The notes beneath the pieces are model-generated. The model saw only the letters and a list, made by a program, of their open reading frames with translations, was not told the origin of the DNA and did not search any database. 64,000 nucleotides of DNA. It comes from Umezawaea sp049997955 (GTDB lineage: Bacteria > Actinomycetota > Actinomycetes > Mycobacteriales > Pseudonocardiaceae). The stretch covers positions 62,001-126,000 of the forward strand of contig JAEBDY010000014.1 of NCBI GenBank assembly GCA_049997955.1, read 5' to 3'. This document shows, in pieces, positions 26,458-34,529 of the stretch; position 1 is the first letter of the stretch, and the number at the start of each line of letters is the position of its first letter. The translations under genes were made by a program, and so were the position numbers.

Positions 26458-27578
26458 CAAGCCGTGACGGGCCAATCATCTCGTTCGTCGACCTGTCGCT
26501 GGCGCGACGCCCCGCTCTGTTCGAGCAGATTCGGGAGAGCGCGCCATCGGCGGAGCCATACCAGCGGTGCACGTTCGGCGACCGCGACGGGTGGATCGTC
26601 TCTCAGATGCCCGCAGCGCGCCTGCTTCTCACCTCCGCAGCTGGACGCAAATCACGGCCGGAGCACTCCCAGCGTCTGCTGGGCGGCGTCGGCGCGATGC
26701 GCAGCGAGCAAGTGCGCGCAGTCAAGCGAGAACTCATTGACGCGATGGGATCCGAGGCCAGGCAACGACATGAGGTAGAACGACACCTGCGGGGGTCGAT
26801 CAATGGCGTACCACTGCTCCCCGGTTTACTCACCGAGAGCCTCTCCAGCGCGATGCTGACCCAACTCACCGGTCAGCCGCCCGGTTCGGTGGACGGCGTC
26901 CAGTTGCGCGAACTGGTGCTCGCGTCATGGACAGGCTTGGAAAGCCCTACTGCGGGTGGCCTACTGCACGACGACTTGGCCGGGTTCATAGTTGAACTCG
27001 TACGTGGTTCGACGTCCGCCTTCTTGGCGCGATTGCGCAGGGGAGGTTGGTCCACCGAACGAATCGCCGAAGAACTGCGGGCGATGGTTCTAGCAGGGTG
27101 GGGAAGCACCACGGCGGCGATTCTCAGTTCACTCGCAATGGGACTGACGGCACCGTTGTCGAAATCGGCGCTCGACGAAATCCTCAGACTGTACCCACCA
27201 AGCTTCATGATCGCCCGGACAATCGTCGAACCGCCGCCCCACGGGCTTCCTTTCACCGTCGAAGACCTGGTGGTGATCAGTCCATGGCTGATCCACCGAA
27301 ACCCGATCGGATGGTCAGACCCACAACGATTCAACCCCAAGCGCTGGCAACAGAAAATGGGGTCGCACTGGTTCCTACCTTTTGGGCTGGGCCCGAGACG
27401 CTGCCCAGCCGCTAGCTTCGCCAATTCGCAGATCACCGCAGCACTCGATCTGTTCATGCGCAACAGAATTTGGTTCTCGACCAGCGAACTGTCACTGGTC
27501 GAGTCGCGCAGCCCCGCCCTGGTTCCGAGATCGTCGCAGCAGGCAGCGCCGACGCAATCTTGCCCTCAGACAACCTGA
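26454..27578 (+). CDS. Cytochrome P450
   Basis: 374 residues from ATG 26454. The heme-binding loop reads 'FLPFGLGPRRCPAASFANSQ', with the thiolate Cys in FGxGxRxCxA; the K-helix ExxR is 'LDEILRLYPPS'; the I-helix segment 'LRAMVLAGWGSTTAAILSSL' carries GWGST where A/G-G-x-D/E-T is usual, so the conserved acid is absent. The protein is short for a bacterial P450 (about 400 residues is typical), mainly at the N-terminus. Translationally coupled to the oxygenase. It probably performs the last oxidation of the pathway. Redox partners are not encoded nearby, so it should borrow cellular ferredoxin. Confidence 0.85.
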   Translation: MTSRDGPIISFVDLSLARRPALFEQIRESAPSAEPYQRCTFGDRDGWIVSQMPAARLLLTSAAGRKSRPEHSQRLLGGVGAMRSEQVRAVKRELIDAMGSEARQRHEVERHLRGSINGVPLLPGLLTESLSSAMLTQLTGQPPGSVDGVQLRELVLASWTGLESPTAGGLLHDDLAGFIVELVRGSTSAFLARLRRGGWSTERIAEELRAMVLAGWGSTTAAILSSLAMGLTAPLSKSALDEILRLYPPSFMIARTIVEPPPHGLPFTVEDLVVISPWLIHRNPIGWSDPQRFNPKRWQQKMGSHWFLPFGLGPRRCPAASFANSQITAALDLFMRNRIWFSTSELSLVESRSPALVPRSSQQAAPTQSCPQTT

Positions 27579-28013
27579 TTCTCCTTTAAGTTGACCCGTT
27601 CAGACCAACGATTAGCAAGCCTTGGAGCACGCGAAAACCTCTTAGCTGATCTTCGAACGGTTGAACGACACGCCCGAACAGGAATACGCACTGGTTCGCC
27701 CGGGAAGGGCGTTGCTTACTACGGAACCGCTGCCTGCTGGGACCGTCTGGCCCGCGCCATCGAACTGCACTAATAAAACGACGGCGCATGGGCTGACGCC
27801 GATGCACTATAGAGCACGGCCATCTTCTACTCGACACAGGACTCTACTGCTGATTCAATCAGAAGATGAAGAACTGCTGGCGATGGTCTACAACCAGTTG
27901 GATCCATCCCACCGAGGCGGCTTGATCAACTTTCCCGAGTCAAGGCGCGGATGGATAAGCTCGGTGGCGAAGCCGGTCTTGGGCTGTGCGCGGGCGTAGC
28001 GCCAGCGGATGCA
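27579..28013. other. Gene-poor stretch after the P450
   Basis: Short open frames on both strands are not convincing. A plus-strand frame starting 'LNDTPEQEYALVRPGRALLT' at 27661 has fair codon use for about 35 codons and then degrades, so it may be the head of a lost gene. No clear terminator is seen. Base composition falls below that of the operon before it. Confidence 0.35.
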
Positions 28014-28302
28014 GTCTCGCCATGCACTACCATCACAGAGCAGGAGCGTTGGCAACCTCCAAGCTTGAGACATATCGATCTCAGCCAAAAATGAAGAGAC
28101 GTCCACTTGTCTACGCGGTAAAACTCCTCCCCAAGTGTAGTCCGAAAAATCGCCGACCCGCGAAAACGTTGGCACTAAAGCGCAGTTGACGTCAGCTCGA
28201 CGTTGTACGACCCCGGTCGGGCACAATGGGCGCTCCGGATTCACTCCTTCTCCTTCTCCTTTTACCACCGCCCACGCATGCAAGTTGACGAGCGCACTTG
28301 AC
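28014..28302. repeat. Dispersed repeat, copy C (full length)
   Basis: About 289 bp, homologous to copy B (8475-8756) throughout and to copy A in its right half. Immediately after its right end a perfect 10-bp inverted repeat (GCGCACTTGA / TCAAGTGCGC, 28293-28319) is formed, which copies A and B lack or have only partly. On the minus strand it is part of an open frame of 165 codons starting at 28385 ('CPTGVVQRRADVN', then 'WGGVLPRRQVDVSSF'), the longest of the three copies. Confidence 0.75.
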
Positions 28303-28308
28303 GCCGAA

Positions 28309-28782
28309 TCAAGTGCGCCAATAGTGGAAGCCTGAACCAGGCAGGTTGAGACGGTCGCGTTTACCGTCGTGCAGCCATCGAACACAGTTCAGCCGTGGAG
28401 GTTGACTCGCACCGTGACCCGCGTTGCACTCGGCTAAAACAGCCTTGGCGTCCAGACGTCTGCCGCTGGCCAGCAGCGCCTCAATGTTCAGCTTCATCAA
28501 GCGTTCGTCGCCCGGCCAGCGGCGCACGTACCGGCCAGCCCTTCCAGCGGATGCCCTGATCTCCCGGATCGCTGCCTGGAGCAGATCAGCCGCAGCCTGG
28601 TCTTCTTCCTCCGCAGCCGCCGCCACCTGCCCTCCGAAGCGGTAGTAGTCGAACAACGTCGGGATCGGCGACATCCAGACGAACCAGCTGCCCACGCAGC
28701 TTCGGCAACCGGACGCGTTCGTCGAAGTTCTTTTTGAAGAAGTTGCGCAGGTCAGGTGCACCTGCGGCACGCGGCCACACAT
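28309..28782 (-). pseudogene. Unknown gene fragment
   Basis: A minus-strand frame with coding-like codon use between 28310 and about 28680: 'LFDYYRFGGQVAAAAEEEDQ' followed by 'LLQAAIREIRASAGRAGRYV' and 'LMKLNIEALLASGRRLDAKA'. The upstream end overlaps transposase debris and the downstream end is the hairpin at repeat copy C, so both ends look cut. The protein is helical and resembles no family I can name. Confidence 0.35.
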
Positions 28783-29491
28783 AACGTCCTGGCGGCGTGG
28801 TTCGGGGTCGATCGCTCCACGATCACCCGCGCCGTCACCGAGATCCGGCCGCTACTGGCCGAACGTGGACGCCTGATCGAGGACGGCCGGCGATTGCGGA
28901 CCCTTGCCGAGGTGATCGAGCACCTCAGCCGCGGCGAGAACGACGCCATTGTCGACGCGACCGAGGTCAGGGTGCCCGCCCCAGGGCGGGCACCGCAAGG
29001 CGCGATCGGTTCGTGTCGCGCAAGAGCAGGCAGAAAGCGATCAAGACCATGATCGTCACCGACGAGGTCGGGCAGATGCTGTTGTTCTGCGGTGCCACCA
29101 CGTCCGGCTCGACCGCGGACATCACCCAAGCCCGCCAAGTCGGACTGGTCACCCTGCTCAAAAGCACCATGGGTGTGCGGATCCTGGCCGACGCCAGCTA
29201 TCAAGGGCTTGGTGCCCACACAGCCGAGCAGGTGGTCACCCCGCCCTACCGGAAGTTCCGCAAGAACCGCCAGCTTGGTATGAAGAGATCCCTACGCGCC
29301 AACGCAAAGCCCACTCTTCACGACGCATCCGCGTCGAGCACGGCATCGCCCATCTGCAGAACTGGCGATCACTGACCCGTCATCTCAGTCGCTGTGAGAG
29401 CTTCGCCGACATGGTCCGGGCAGTGGCCAGCCTGCTGTCGGACCACCAGCACCACGACCGCATCGAGACCGCCAGACCAAAGGCGCGGTAG
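28756..29491 (+). pseudogene. IS5-type (DDE_Tnp_4) transposase with frameshifts
   Basis: Three plus-strand frames carry consecutive pieces of one transposase. They are 'ATHNVLAAWFGVDRSTITRA' plus 'IVDATEVRVPAPGRAPQ' (first catalytic Asp), then 'AIKTMIVTDEVGQMLLFCGA' and 'ILADASYQGLGAHTAEQVV' (second Asp), then 'RIRVEHGIAHLQNWRSLTRH' with the catalytic Glu. At least two frameshifts separate them. The enzyme is complete apart from these, so decay is fairly recent. It separates the biosynthetic operon from the defence island. Confidence 0.8.
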
Positions 29492-29926
29492 CCACCGCGG
29501 CAACTCGTGCACCGACAACGCCCAACTGCCAACCATGCACGAGCTCGTTAGCGAGGATTTTCTTACCGGGACCGCAGCAGCCAGAGGGATGACCGCCTAC
29601 GCCGGCAGTCGTATCACCCGCCGATCACCGCTACCGATGAACTTCGTATCTGGCCTCTCGCTGCCGGTGGTCTAGGTAGACACAGTGACGGCGCTGGCAA
29701 ACCAGATGGAAGGGTCTCCTTGTGGTCTCAGTTCGGCATCGTTCGCACTGCATGCCGTCAGTAGTTTACTCGCCATCGCCAACACATACACCGGTCTAGC
29801 CACCATCTATCAGACGTGCACACCGACTCCGCTCTAGGCTGGCGACACAACTGCATGAATTGATCCCGCACCCATAGTAGGCACTGGGGTGTACAGCATG
29901 GTGGCGACCGAAGGTAGGGCAGTGGT
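29492..29926. other. Intergenic region before the helicase-nuclease gene
   Basis: No gene is visible. It must carry the promoter of the gene at 29927. The immediate upstream sequence has a weak GGTAGGG ribosome site about nine bases before the ATG. No repeat or hairpin stands out. Confidence 0.35.
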
Positions 29927-32900
29927 ATGAGCGGCGTTCAGCACCTGTCGATGAGGGCACCGTGGCGGGACCGCCCGTGGGACCAGTTCGTATGCGATGA
30001 CCCGCTGGCCAACTCCTCATGCACCCTGCTGGCCAACATCGGCCCCAAGCGCGACGATACCTACGAAATCGCGAACGCCTCAGCAGGCATCGATACCCTC
30101 GACCAGGATCGGCTACCGTGCCTCAGTGAACGCGCCACGTTCATGTCACCGCTCGGGTACACAGTCATGAAGACCCACCCTTACGCCTGGAACCGAGCGC
30201 TCAAAGACAAACTCCACCCCACTCCCGTATCCCTCCCTGGGTACGCGTTCGAAGCTGTTCCGTTCCGTTGGCTCAGCCGAGCGTCGCTGGCCGAGAACAT
30301 CGGCCTGAACCGGGCACCAGGATATAACCCCACCGCGGAAGACCACGTTGACGACGTTCTCGGTTACCGCGGGGCCTCATGGGTGATGGACGGCCGCAAT
30401 CAGCGCGCCGTCCTGGACGCCTTCTTCGCCCCCGTCGTGGCAAGTGACTCCCTGGTGTTCGTGTACCTCAAGCACTCGCCGCTACAAGAGCAGCGCACCG
30501 ACCGTCTCCTCGTCGGTGCCGCCCGGATCACCCGCGTGACGTTGCCACCGATGTGGAACCAGACCGGGAACCCTCCGTTCTCGTCGTCCATGTGGGAGAC
30601 GACCGTCGAGCACAGCCTGCGTCCCGACATGAAGGACGGCATCCTGCTGCCATACCAACAACTGGTCCCGCTCCTCGATGAGGGCATCGACGTCGACAAA
30701 GCGCTCGCCTGGGCGCCTGAAGGTCGCGACGTCGAATTCTCCTATGTCACCGAGCATCTGTCCGATGACGCTGCCATCGAAGCCCTCGCCTCTCTCGATC
30801 AAGCCGCCCACGGAATGCGTGAGCTCGGCATCGAGATTCCCGAGGTCGCCCTCGGCTGGATCACCACACAGACCGAACGCCTGTGGCAAGTCCGCGGCCC
30901 CGTCCCCGGCCTAGCCGCCGCACTGGCCTACATCGGCGTAGCCCAGCCTTATATTGCCGCGCGAGCTGTCATCGACCACGTGGGCGAGACCGACCCTTGG
31001 CCGTTCCTCAAGGGCATCTTCGCCAATCCCAGCACCTTGCCCGAGGCACTCAAGCCGTACTTGCCGAGCCCGATCGGCCGCATCTGGAGCAAGCTCTCCA
31101 TCGAGCAACAGGCGGCGCTCCGTTTGGTGTCGGCCTTCGACATCGCGGCAGCCCAAGCAACGATGCTCATGGATGGCACCACGGATGTCGAGCTGTCCTT
31201 GGAAGAACTGGTGGACAACCCGTACTTCGCCGCGACCTGCACCTACGGAATGCTCGAGCATGTGCCGTTCTCCACCGTGGACCGAGCACTCTTCCCACCA
31301 GCCCACGTCACCTGGACACCCCCGGTCCCGGACGAGATCACGCTGGACGGGCACCTGGACAGGCGCCGCATTGAAGCCCTCCTGACGGACGTGTTGGAAC
31401 GGCAGAGCCTCCAAGGCGACACCGTCGTCCCCCAAGGCGAGGCCGTCAACCTGGCCAACTCGGTAAACCTCAGTCAGGCGCCGAACCTCACCAACATCAT
31501 CCTCACGGGTCTCGATCTCGATCACGACTCCATCCTCGACTGGCCGCGCTGGTCACCGCTGACCAGCATCTCCCTGGCCAACGGGGCACCCGCATACAAG
31601 CTCACCCGCTATGGCCAGGTCTCTGATGTCATCCGCGACTGGGTCACCGCCCAGGAGAACCGTGCCCATCTCGGCGAACTGACCGACGCCCGCAGGGTGC
31701 TCGACGTTGCACTGGTTCGCAACCAGCATGTCAACACCCCACCCGACACGGCCCACGACGAGCTGGAGGAACGTGCTCGTACGGAGAAAACCGTCGGCCT
31801 GTCCGCCCTCCACAACTCCCCGTTCTCGGTCCTCATCGGGGCTGCCGGCACCGGCAAGACCACCTTGCTCAAGGCCTTGGTGGAATACCCCGGTGTCAGC
31901 AACGGAGGCGTCCTGCTGCTCGCACCAACGGGGAAGGCGAGGGTCCAACTGGAGACCAAGGTCGGACTGCCAGCGAAGACCCTAGCGAGTTACCTGACCC
32001 CGTCCGGCCGGTATGACGGCGACACCGGCCGCTACCTCGTCTGGGATGAGGCGAAGCCACGCCAGAGCTATGGCCTCGTCGTGATCGACGAAGCATCCAT
32101 GCTCACCGAAGAGATGCTGGCCGCCACCCTGGACACTTTCGCCAGCGTCAAGCGCCTCATTCTCGTCGGCGACCCCCGCCAGCTGCCCCCGATCGGTGCC
32201 GGGCGCCCCTTCGTCGACCTAGTCAACAAACTGCGCCCCGCAGACTTCGCCAACTGGGCGAGAGTGGGCCCTGGATACGTGGAACTGCAGGTACCCCGGC
32301 GCCAGTTGCCCGACGGCAGCCACGGCACCCGTCACGACCTCGAACTCGCGGCTTGGTTCGGCGACGGCACCCGCGGCGCGGCAGACGAGGACATCTGGGC
32401 CGAATTGGCCACGACCCCGAACCTGCCGACGGTGCGGTACGAACCCTGGGCCGGACGCACGGCTGTCCAGGCGTTGACCGAGGCCATGCAGGAAGAACTC
32501 GCACTCGACGGGCATCCAAGTCCTGAGTGGGCGTTTGCCTGCACCTACGGAGCAACCATTAACGGCCAGTACCTCAACTGGGAACCCGGTGCCGGCCAGT
32601 GCGCCGAGAAATGGCAGATCCTCTCACCGACCCGATCCCGCGCGTTCGGAACGGTCGAGCTCAACCGCCACATCAAGCGGACCTATCGGATGTCGGACAC
32701 ACAGTTCGCGCAGCGCACCTACAAGTCCAACATCGCCTCGCCGATCGGACCTGAACTCATCGTGCGGGGCGACAAGGTCATGCAGACCGTCAACCGACGG
32801 CACAAGGCGTTTCCGGCGACTGGTGGACTCAATTACGTCGCCAACGGCGAGATCGGCGTGGGAATCGGCCGTATCACCCCGACAGGGAAGCGTCCCAAGA

Positions 32901-33730
32901 AGGCTCTCGCGCTCAACGTCGAGTTCTCCTCCCAGGCTGGCTTCCAGTACGGCTACTGGCCCACATCGGGAGACGATGTCCAGCTTGAGCTGGCATGGGC
33001 CGTCACGGTGCACAAGTCCCAGGGATCCGAGTTCGGCACTACCTTCCTGGTGTTACCTGCCCGCACCAACGTCTCCCGGGAGCTCATGTACACCGCGCTG
33101 ACCCGGCAGATGGACAAGGTCGTCATCCTTCACGAGGGCACACTTGCGGACTTGCGCGACCTTGCGCAGCCCTGGCGCTCGGAAACCTCTCGCCGTCTCA
33201 CCGACCTGTTCACTGCACCGGACCCCGTGTCCCTCAAGTTCCGGGGGGAGACTCGTCGATACGACCGCAAGCTGATGCATGTCTCCGCCGATGGCACACC
33301 GATGGCATCGAAAAACGAGGTCATCATCGCCAGCCTCTTGAACCAGCTTGTTCCAGGGCAATGGCAGTACGAAAAGCCGTTCACCGGCAAGGACGGCCGG
33401 GAAGTGCTGCCCGACTTCACCATCGCCGCCACGGATGGCCGCACGGTGATCTGGGAGCACGCCGGCATGCTCGACCTGCCAGACTACGCCCGGAAATGGG
33501 AACTGAAGAAGTCCTGGTACGCCGATAATGGCATCCTCGGGTACGCCGATGGCGGCGGCCCGAACGGCGTCCTCCTATCGACCGACGATCTCAAGGGCGC
33601 CGACGCCCAAGCTTGGCTAGCGCTCGCGGCCCAGGTCCTTGGTGTCGACAGCACCACATCGCTTCCAGACGAACGCTCGGCAACCACAGTCCGACGCGTC
33701 GCCAAGAAAGCGCCAACCCGTCGCCGTTAG
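29927..33730 (+). CDS. RecD-like SF1 helicase with C-terminal nuclease-like domain
   Basis: 1267 residues. An N-terminal region of about 620 residues has no recognised motif. The SF1B helicase core follows: Walker A 'GAAGTGKTTLLKAL' near 645, Walker B 'GLVVIDEASML', motif III 'LVGDPRQLPPIGAG', motif V/VI 'AVTVHKSQGSEFGTT' and 'MYTALTRQMDKVVI'. The last 170 residues contain 'SKNEVIIASLLNQLVP', 'EVLPDFTIAATDGRTVIWEH' and a following 'YARKWELKKSWYADNGI', the pattern of a PD-(D/E)xK nuclease-like domain (Glu, then PDF, then x-E-H, then K). Helicase plus nuclease in one chain suggests attack on invading DNA or end processing. It stands alone, co-located with other defence genes; function inferred. 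Confidence 0.8.
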   Translation: MSGVQHLSMRAPWRDRPWDQFVCDDPLANSSCTLLANIGPKRDDTYEIANASAGIDTLDQDRLPCLSERATFMSPLGYTVMKTHPYAWNRALKDKLHPTPVSLPGYAFEAVPFRWLSRASLAENIGLNRAPGYNPTAEDHVDDVLGYRGASWVMDGRNQRAVLDAFFAPVVASDSLVFVYLKHSPLQEQRTDRLLVGAARITRVTLPPMWNQTGNPPFSSSMWETTVEHSLRPDMKDGILLPYQQLVPLLDEGIDVDKALAWAPEGRDVEFSYVTEHLSDDAAIEALASLDQAAHGMRELGIEIPEVALGWITTQTERLWQVRGPVPGLAAALAYIGVAQPYIAARAVIDHVGETDPWPFLKGIFANPSTLPEALKPYLPSPIGRIWSKLSIEQQAALRLVSAFDIAAAQATMLMDGTTDVELSLEELVDNPYFAATCTYGMLEHVPFSTVDRALFPPAHVTWTPPVPDEITLDGHLDRRRIEALLTDVLERQSLQGDTVVPQGEAVNLANSVNLSQAPNLTNIILTGLDLDHDSILDWPRWSPLTSISLANGAPAYKLTRYGQVSDVIRDWVTAQENRAHLGELTDARRVLDVALVRNQHVNTPPDTAHDELEERARTEKTVGLSALHNSPFSVLIGAAGTGKTTLLKALVEYPGVSNGGVLLLAPTGKARVQLETKVGLPAKTLASYLTPSGRYDGDTGRYLVWDEAKPRQSYGLVVIDEASMLTEEMLAATLDTFASVKRLILVGDPRQLPPIGAGRPFVDLVNKLRPADFANWARVGPGYVELQVPRRQLPDGSHGTRHDLELAAWFGDGTRGAADEDIWAELATTPNLPTVRYEPWAGRTAVQALTEAMQEELALDGHPSPEWAFACTYGATINGQYLNWEPGAGQCAEKWQILSPTRSRAFGTVELNRHIKRTYRMSDTQFAQRTYKSNIASPIGPELIVRGDKVMQTVNRRHKAFPATGGLNYVANGEIGVGIGRITPTGKRPKKALALNVEFSSQAGFQYGYWPTSGDDVQLELAWAVTVHKSQGSEFGTTFLVLPARTNVSRELMYTALTRQMDKVVILHEGTLADLRDLAQPWRSETSRRLTDLFTAPDPVSLKFRGETRRYDRKLMHVSADGTPMASKNEVIIASLLNQLVPGQWQYEKPFTGKDGREVLPDFTIAATDGRTVIWEHAGMLDLPDYARKWELKKSWYADNGILGYADGGGPNGVLLSTDDLKGADAQAWLALAAQVLGVDSTTSLPDERSATTVRRVAKKAPTRRR

Positions 33731-33845
33731 CTCCGATCGCAAGATCCGTTCCTGCTCACAAGCAGTAAGTCTTGGGACCAGTACGCCGAATGGGTGGCGC
33801 GATAAGTTATCGGAAGCGGAATGATGTCGACTGCAAGCGCCGCCA

Positions 33846-34529
33846 TTAACCGGTCGGCATCGAACGTAGATCCCACATCATATGTGGGATCTTCCGGTCC
33901 TCATCGATGAGGACATTCTCCCCGAACTGCCGCTTCGCAGCCTCGACGAAGAACGGGAGGTGCGCCATCCTCAACTGTGGATAGAAATGCCGAAACACAA
34001 AGTCGATAAATCGGTGCACATTCATGGGAGCAACGCACGCGATACGACAATCGACAGAATTAATAGTCAGATGCGCTGCAGGGTGTCCAGACTTGGCCGA
34101 CTTTGGGTCGAAATCGAACCGAATAGGTGACCGCAGAGCGATATTACTGACCTCGGACTCATTGTACATCTCAATAACGTCGCCGATGGGCTCGCCCTCT
34201 TCGAGGAAGACGGGGTCAATGATGTAGGGACACGGGACGTAGGCCAACCTGTGACCTGTAATCTTACCACCCTGGACATCGTAGGTGATTTGAAGCAGAC
34301 TACCATCGAGTAGTACGGCCGAATATATCCCTGCGCTCAGCCAGGCGAGATACTGGTCGATCGTCGCGTGCGTGCGGTTCGTGATGAACTCCGCCGTCGG
34401 GTCGTGGGCGTGCCACGACACCCGTGTGGATCCGATCGAAACCTCGTTGGCGAACAGGGCCAACTCCGCGTCCGTCAAGTAGTCCAGGACATTCTTGACG
34501 TCGTCGCGTACCAGCCTAATCGTCGTCAT
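33846..34529 (-). CDS. DUF2290-family protein, partner of the UvrD-like helicase
   Basis: 227 residues from ATG 34529. The C-terminal half has the DUF2290 signature 'PAAHLTINSVDCRIACVAPM' and 'HRFIDFVFRHFYPQLRMAHL'. The start overlaps the stop of the upstream helicase gene by 14 bases, so the two form one unit. No catalytic residues are evident, and the role of DUF2290 is not established; in this position it is probably a target-recognition or regulatory subunit of the helicase. Base composition is visibly lower in GC than the flanking genes, pointing to acquisition by transfer. Confidence 0.75.
   Translation of the reverse strand: MTTIRLVRDDVKNVLDYLTDAELALFANEVSIGSTRVSWHAHDPTAEFITNRTHATIDQYLAWLSAGIYSAVLLDGSLLQITYDVQGGKITGHRLAYVPCPYIIDPVFLEEGEPIGDVIEMYNESEVSNIALRSPIRFDFDPKSAKSGHPAAHLTINSVDCRIACVAPMNVHRFIDFVFRHFYPQLRMAHLPFFVEAAKRQFGENVLIDEDRKIPHMMWDLRSMPTG

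Noticed and set aside
24057..27578. Lasso-peptide or clavam cluster.
   Set aside because: No leader peptidase or RRE (B proteins) and no transporter are present. The PP-loop protein lacks the glutaminase-like domain of lasso cyclases and beta-lactam synthetase, and no carboxyethylarginine synthase-like gene is present.
27661..27999. A 112-codon gene after the P450.
   Set aside because: Codon use and composition degrade after about 35 codons and there is no motif or conserved-looking end.
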